A DNA stretch of 7,290 bases from CBFGRU01 sp965651255 (GTDB lineage: Bacteria > Planctomycetota > Phycisphaerae > Phycisphaerales > SM1A02), in contig CBFGRU010000159.1 of NCBI GenBank assembly GCA_965651255.1, forward strand, positions 1 to 7,290, in the 5' to 3' direction. Position 1 is the stretch's first letter; each line of letters starts with the position of its first letter. The position numbers and the translations under genes were made by a program. The notes under the pieces are model-generated. The model ran no database searches. It was not told where the DNA came from and was given only the letters and a program-made list of their open reading frames with translations. Of this stretch, positions 6,082 to 7,290 are shown one piece after another.

Positions 6082-7065
6082 CTACCTCTTTGTGCCGACG
6101 CTATCGCGAAAAAGGGCAGAGACGGACTGATCATGGTGGATTCGGTGAACAGCATCCCCCAGAAGTGTGGAAACACTCAAGCGAACCAGCTTGTGAGAGA
6201 TCGGCTTGCATCGCTCACCGTTTGGAATGGTGTCGGTTACGACGATTCGGGAGATTGGTGCATCATTCAATCGCTGCATGGCAAGACCGACGAGCACTGG
6301 ATGAGTGCAAGCAGCGATCACCTGCCGCGCGCCACGATCCATCACCAATCGAGCGGCCTCACAGACTGTGCCCGCGGTCGAGATCATGTCGTCGAACATC
6401 AACACCGTGCGATTCCTCACTTCGCCGATGAGATTCGCAGTTTTCACATCGGTTCCAGAGACACGGCGCTTATCAATGATTGCGAGATCTGCGTTCAGAA
6501 GCGCCGCAAAGGAACCGGCAACTTTCACATTGCCGATGTCCGGACTGACGAGAACGAGATCCTCTAACTCATTGCGGATGCTCTCAAAGTAGCGATGAAA
6601 CACCGGAGCGGCGGCAAGATGATCCACTGGCAGATCAAAGAACGCCTGAATCTGCGCTGCGTGAAGATCCATGCACAACACACGATCGGCCCCAGCGGCC
6701 GTGATGAGGTTCGCCACCAGCTTCGCGGTGATCGGGACGCGACCTTCATCCTTGCGGTCCTGACGCGCGTACCCAAAGTAAGGAATCACAGCGGTTATGC
6801 GCTTGGCACTCGCGCGGCGGAGGCAGTCAATGTAGATCAACAGCTCCATCAAGTTGCTGTTGACCGGCTCGCAAGTGGACTGCACGACGAAACAATCACG
6901 GCCACGCACATCCTCGTTGACTCGAACAAGAAGCTCGCCATCCGGGAACGAAACGGTCTCAGCGAGCCCCAGGGGGAGGTCGAGATGCACGCACATTGAC
7001 TCGGCGAGCGCTCGGGCACTCCGTCCGGCAAAGATCTTCAAGAGGTCGCGGTCAGATGCGCTCAC
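6082..7065 (-). CDS. prs: Ribose-phosphate pyrophosphokinase (PRPP synthetase)
   Basis: The enzyme transfers pyrophosphate from ATP to ribose 5-phosphate, making PRPP for purine, pyrimidine, NAD, histidine and tryptophan synthesis in the cytoplasm. The protein has 327 residues, close to the usual 310-320. Family motifs are in order: FPDGE (40-44), ATP-binding PYFGYARQDRK (95-105), VPITAKLVANLI (110-121), the signature DLHAAQIQAFFDLPVD (133-148) with H135, VSPDIGNVKVA (173-183), DKRR (198-201) of the catalytic flexible loop, and the ribose-5-phosphate/PRPP-binding loop FDDMISTAGT (224-233). Two positions differ from common consensus: GN for GG in the VSPD motif and IST for IDT in the binding loop; neither removes a known catalytic residue. 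Translation starts at GTG 7065, overlapping the previous stop as GTGA, with GGAGG (7073-7077) seven bases upstream. This implies coupling to the nucleotidyltransferase gene. Confidence 0.97.
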   Translation of the reverse strand: MSASDRDLLKIFAGRSARALAESMCVHLDLPLGLAETVSFPDGELLVRVNEDVRGRDCFVVQSTCEPVNSNLMELLIYIDCLRRASAKRITAVIPYFGYARQDRKDEGRVPITAKLVANLITAAGADRVLCMDLHAAQIQAFFDLPVDHLAAAPVFHRYFESIRNELEDLVLVSPDIGNVKVAGSFAALLNADLAIIDKRRVSGTDVKTANLIGEVRNRTVLMFDDMISTAGTVCEAARLVMDRGARQVIAACTHPVLVGLAMQRLNDAPISRIVVTDTIPNGERCKPISHKLVRLSVSTLLGDAVHRIHHDQSVSALFRDSVGTKR

Positions 7066-7290
7066 ACGCGGGCCTCCATTCGAGCTGTCAGAATGGCATC
7101 AACTTCGGCTAACTGCTCGGGTGTGTTGATGGACAGAACATCTTCCGCCGGCACTGCATCGACGACCTCGATTCGCATTCCCGACTCCCTGAGCAGAGCG
7201 GGTACATCAGTCAGGTAGTACTCCCCAGAGGTAGGATTGGCCCGCACCTGTCCGATCGCCCGAAAGAGAGACTTGGCATCGGCACAGTAG
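7062..7290 (-). CDS. GlmU-type nucleotidyltransferase, 3' end only
   Basis: Only the last 75 codons are in the window; the gene runs in beyond position 7290. Reading in from the edge, the protein continues YCADAKSLFRAIGQVRANP and then has GEYYLTDVPALLRESG, matching the end of the GlmU uridyltransferase domain (family pattern GEYYLTD). It then reads VVDAVPAEDVLSINTPEQLA and stops after DAILTARMEARV. The stop comes right where bifunctional GlmU would go on into its left-handed beta-helix acetyltransferase domain, so this is probably a stand-alone transferase of the UDP-GlcNAc pyrophosphorylase type. Its sugar substrate cannot be fixed without the missing N-terminus. It overlaps prs by four bases (GTGA). 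It may be labelled glmU in databases, but I leave the symbol blank because the second domain is absent. Confidence 0.85.
   Translation of the reverse strand, partial: YCADAKSLFRAIGQVRANPTSGEYYLTDVPALLRESGMRIEVVDAVPAEDVLSINTPEQLAEVDAILTARMEARV

Overview
The window most likely comes from a planctomycete (Planctomycetota). This is inferred from gene order and protein style, not from a marker gene. One cue is a housekeeping cluster that joins a stand-alone GlmU-type nucleotidyltransferase and prs to rplY, pth, rpsF, ssb and rplI with no rpsR. The other is an ECF sigma factor followed by a large membrane protein whose N-terminus resembles an anti-sigma domain and whose outer part is a YfbK-like von Willebrand A protein. 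Base composition looks moderately GC-rich and even. No IS element, CRISPR array, tRNA or rRNA was seen.

Plus strand, 1-3004: a short leader with a small inverted repeat is followed by an ECF-type sigma factor (126-671). After 53 bases comes a 759-residue protein (725-3004) with a small cytoplasmic N-terminal region, one membrane segment, a long low-complexity linker, a YfbK N-terminal domain, a VWA domain with a complete MIDAS, and a YfbK C-terminal domain. The pair looks like a sigma/anti-sigma signalling unit whose extracytoplasmic sensor or effector is a metal-dependent VWA module.

Centre, 3005-3101: the two transcription units converge here on one strong, nearly symmetrical hairpin with A-rich and T-rich flanks, which should terminate both.

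Minus strand, 7290 down to 3102: seven genes are read in one direction: NTP transferase (3' end only), prs, rplY, pth, rpsF, ssb, rplI. Two junctions overlap (GTGA between the transferase and prs, TAATG between rplY and pth) and the remaining gaps are 65-99 bases, so this is probably one operon. It combines precursor supply (nucleotide sugar, PRPP), translation (L25, S6, L9, peptidyl-tRNA recycling) and single-stranded DNA binding. The usual rpsR between ssb and rplI is absent and the gap there holds a hairpin. L25, S6 and L9 all carry extra acidic C-terminal tails.

The least ordinary part is the sigma factor/VWA pair. The rest is a recognisable housekeeping operon with some unusual details. 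No stretch over 300 bases lacks a gene.
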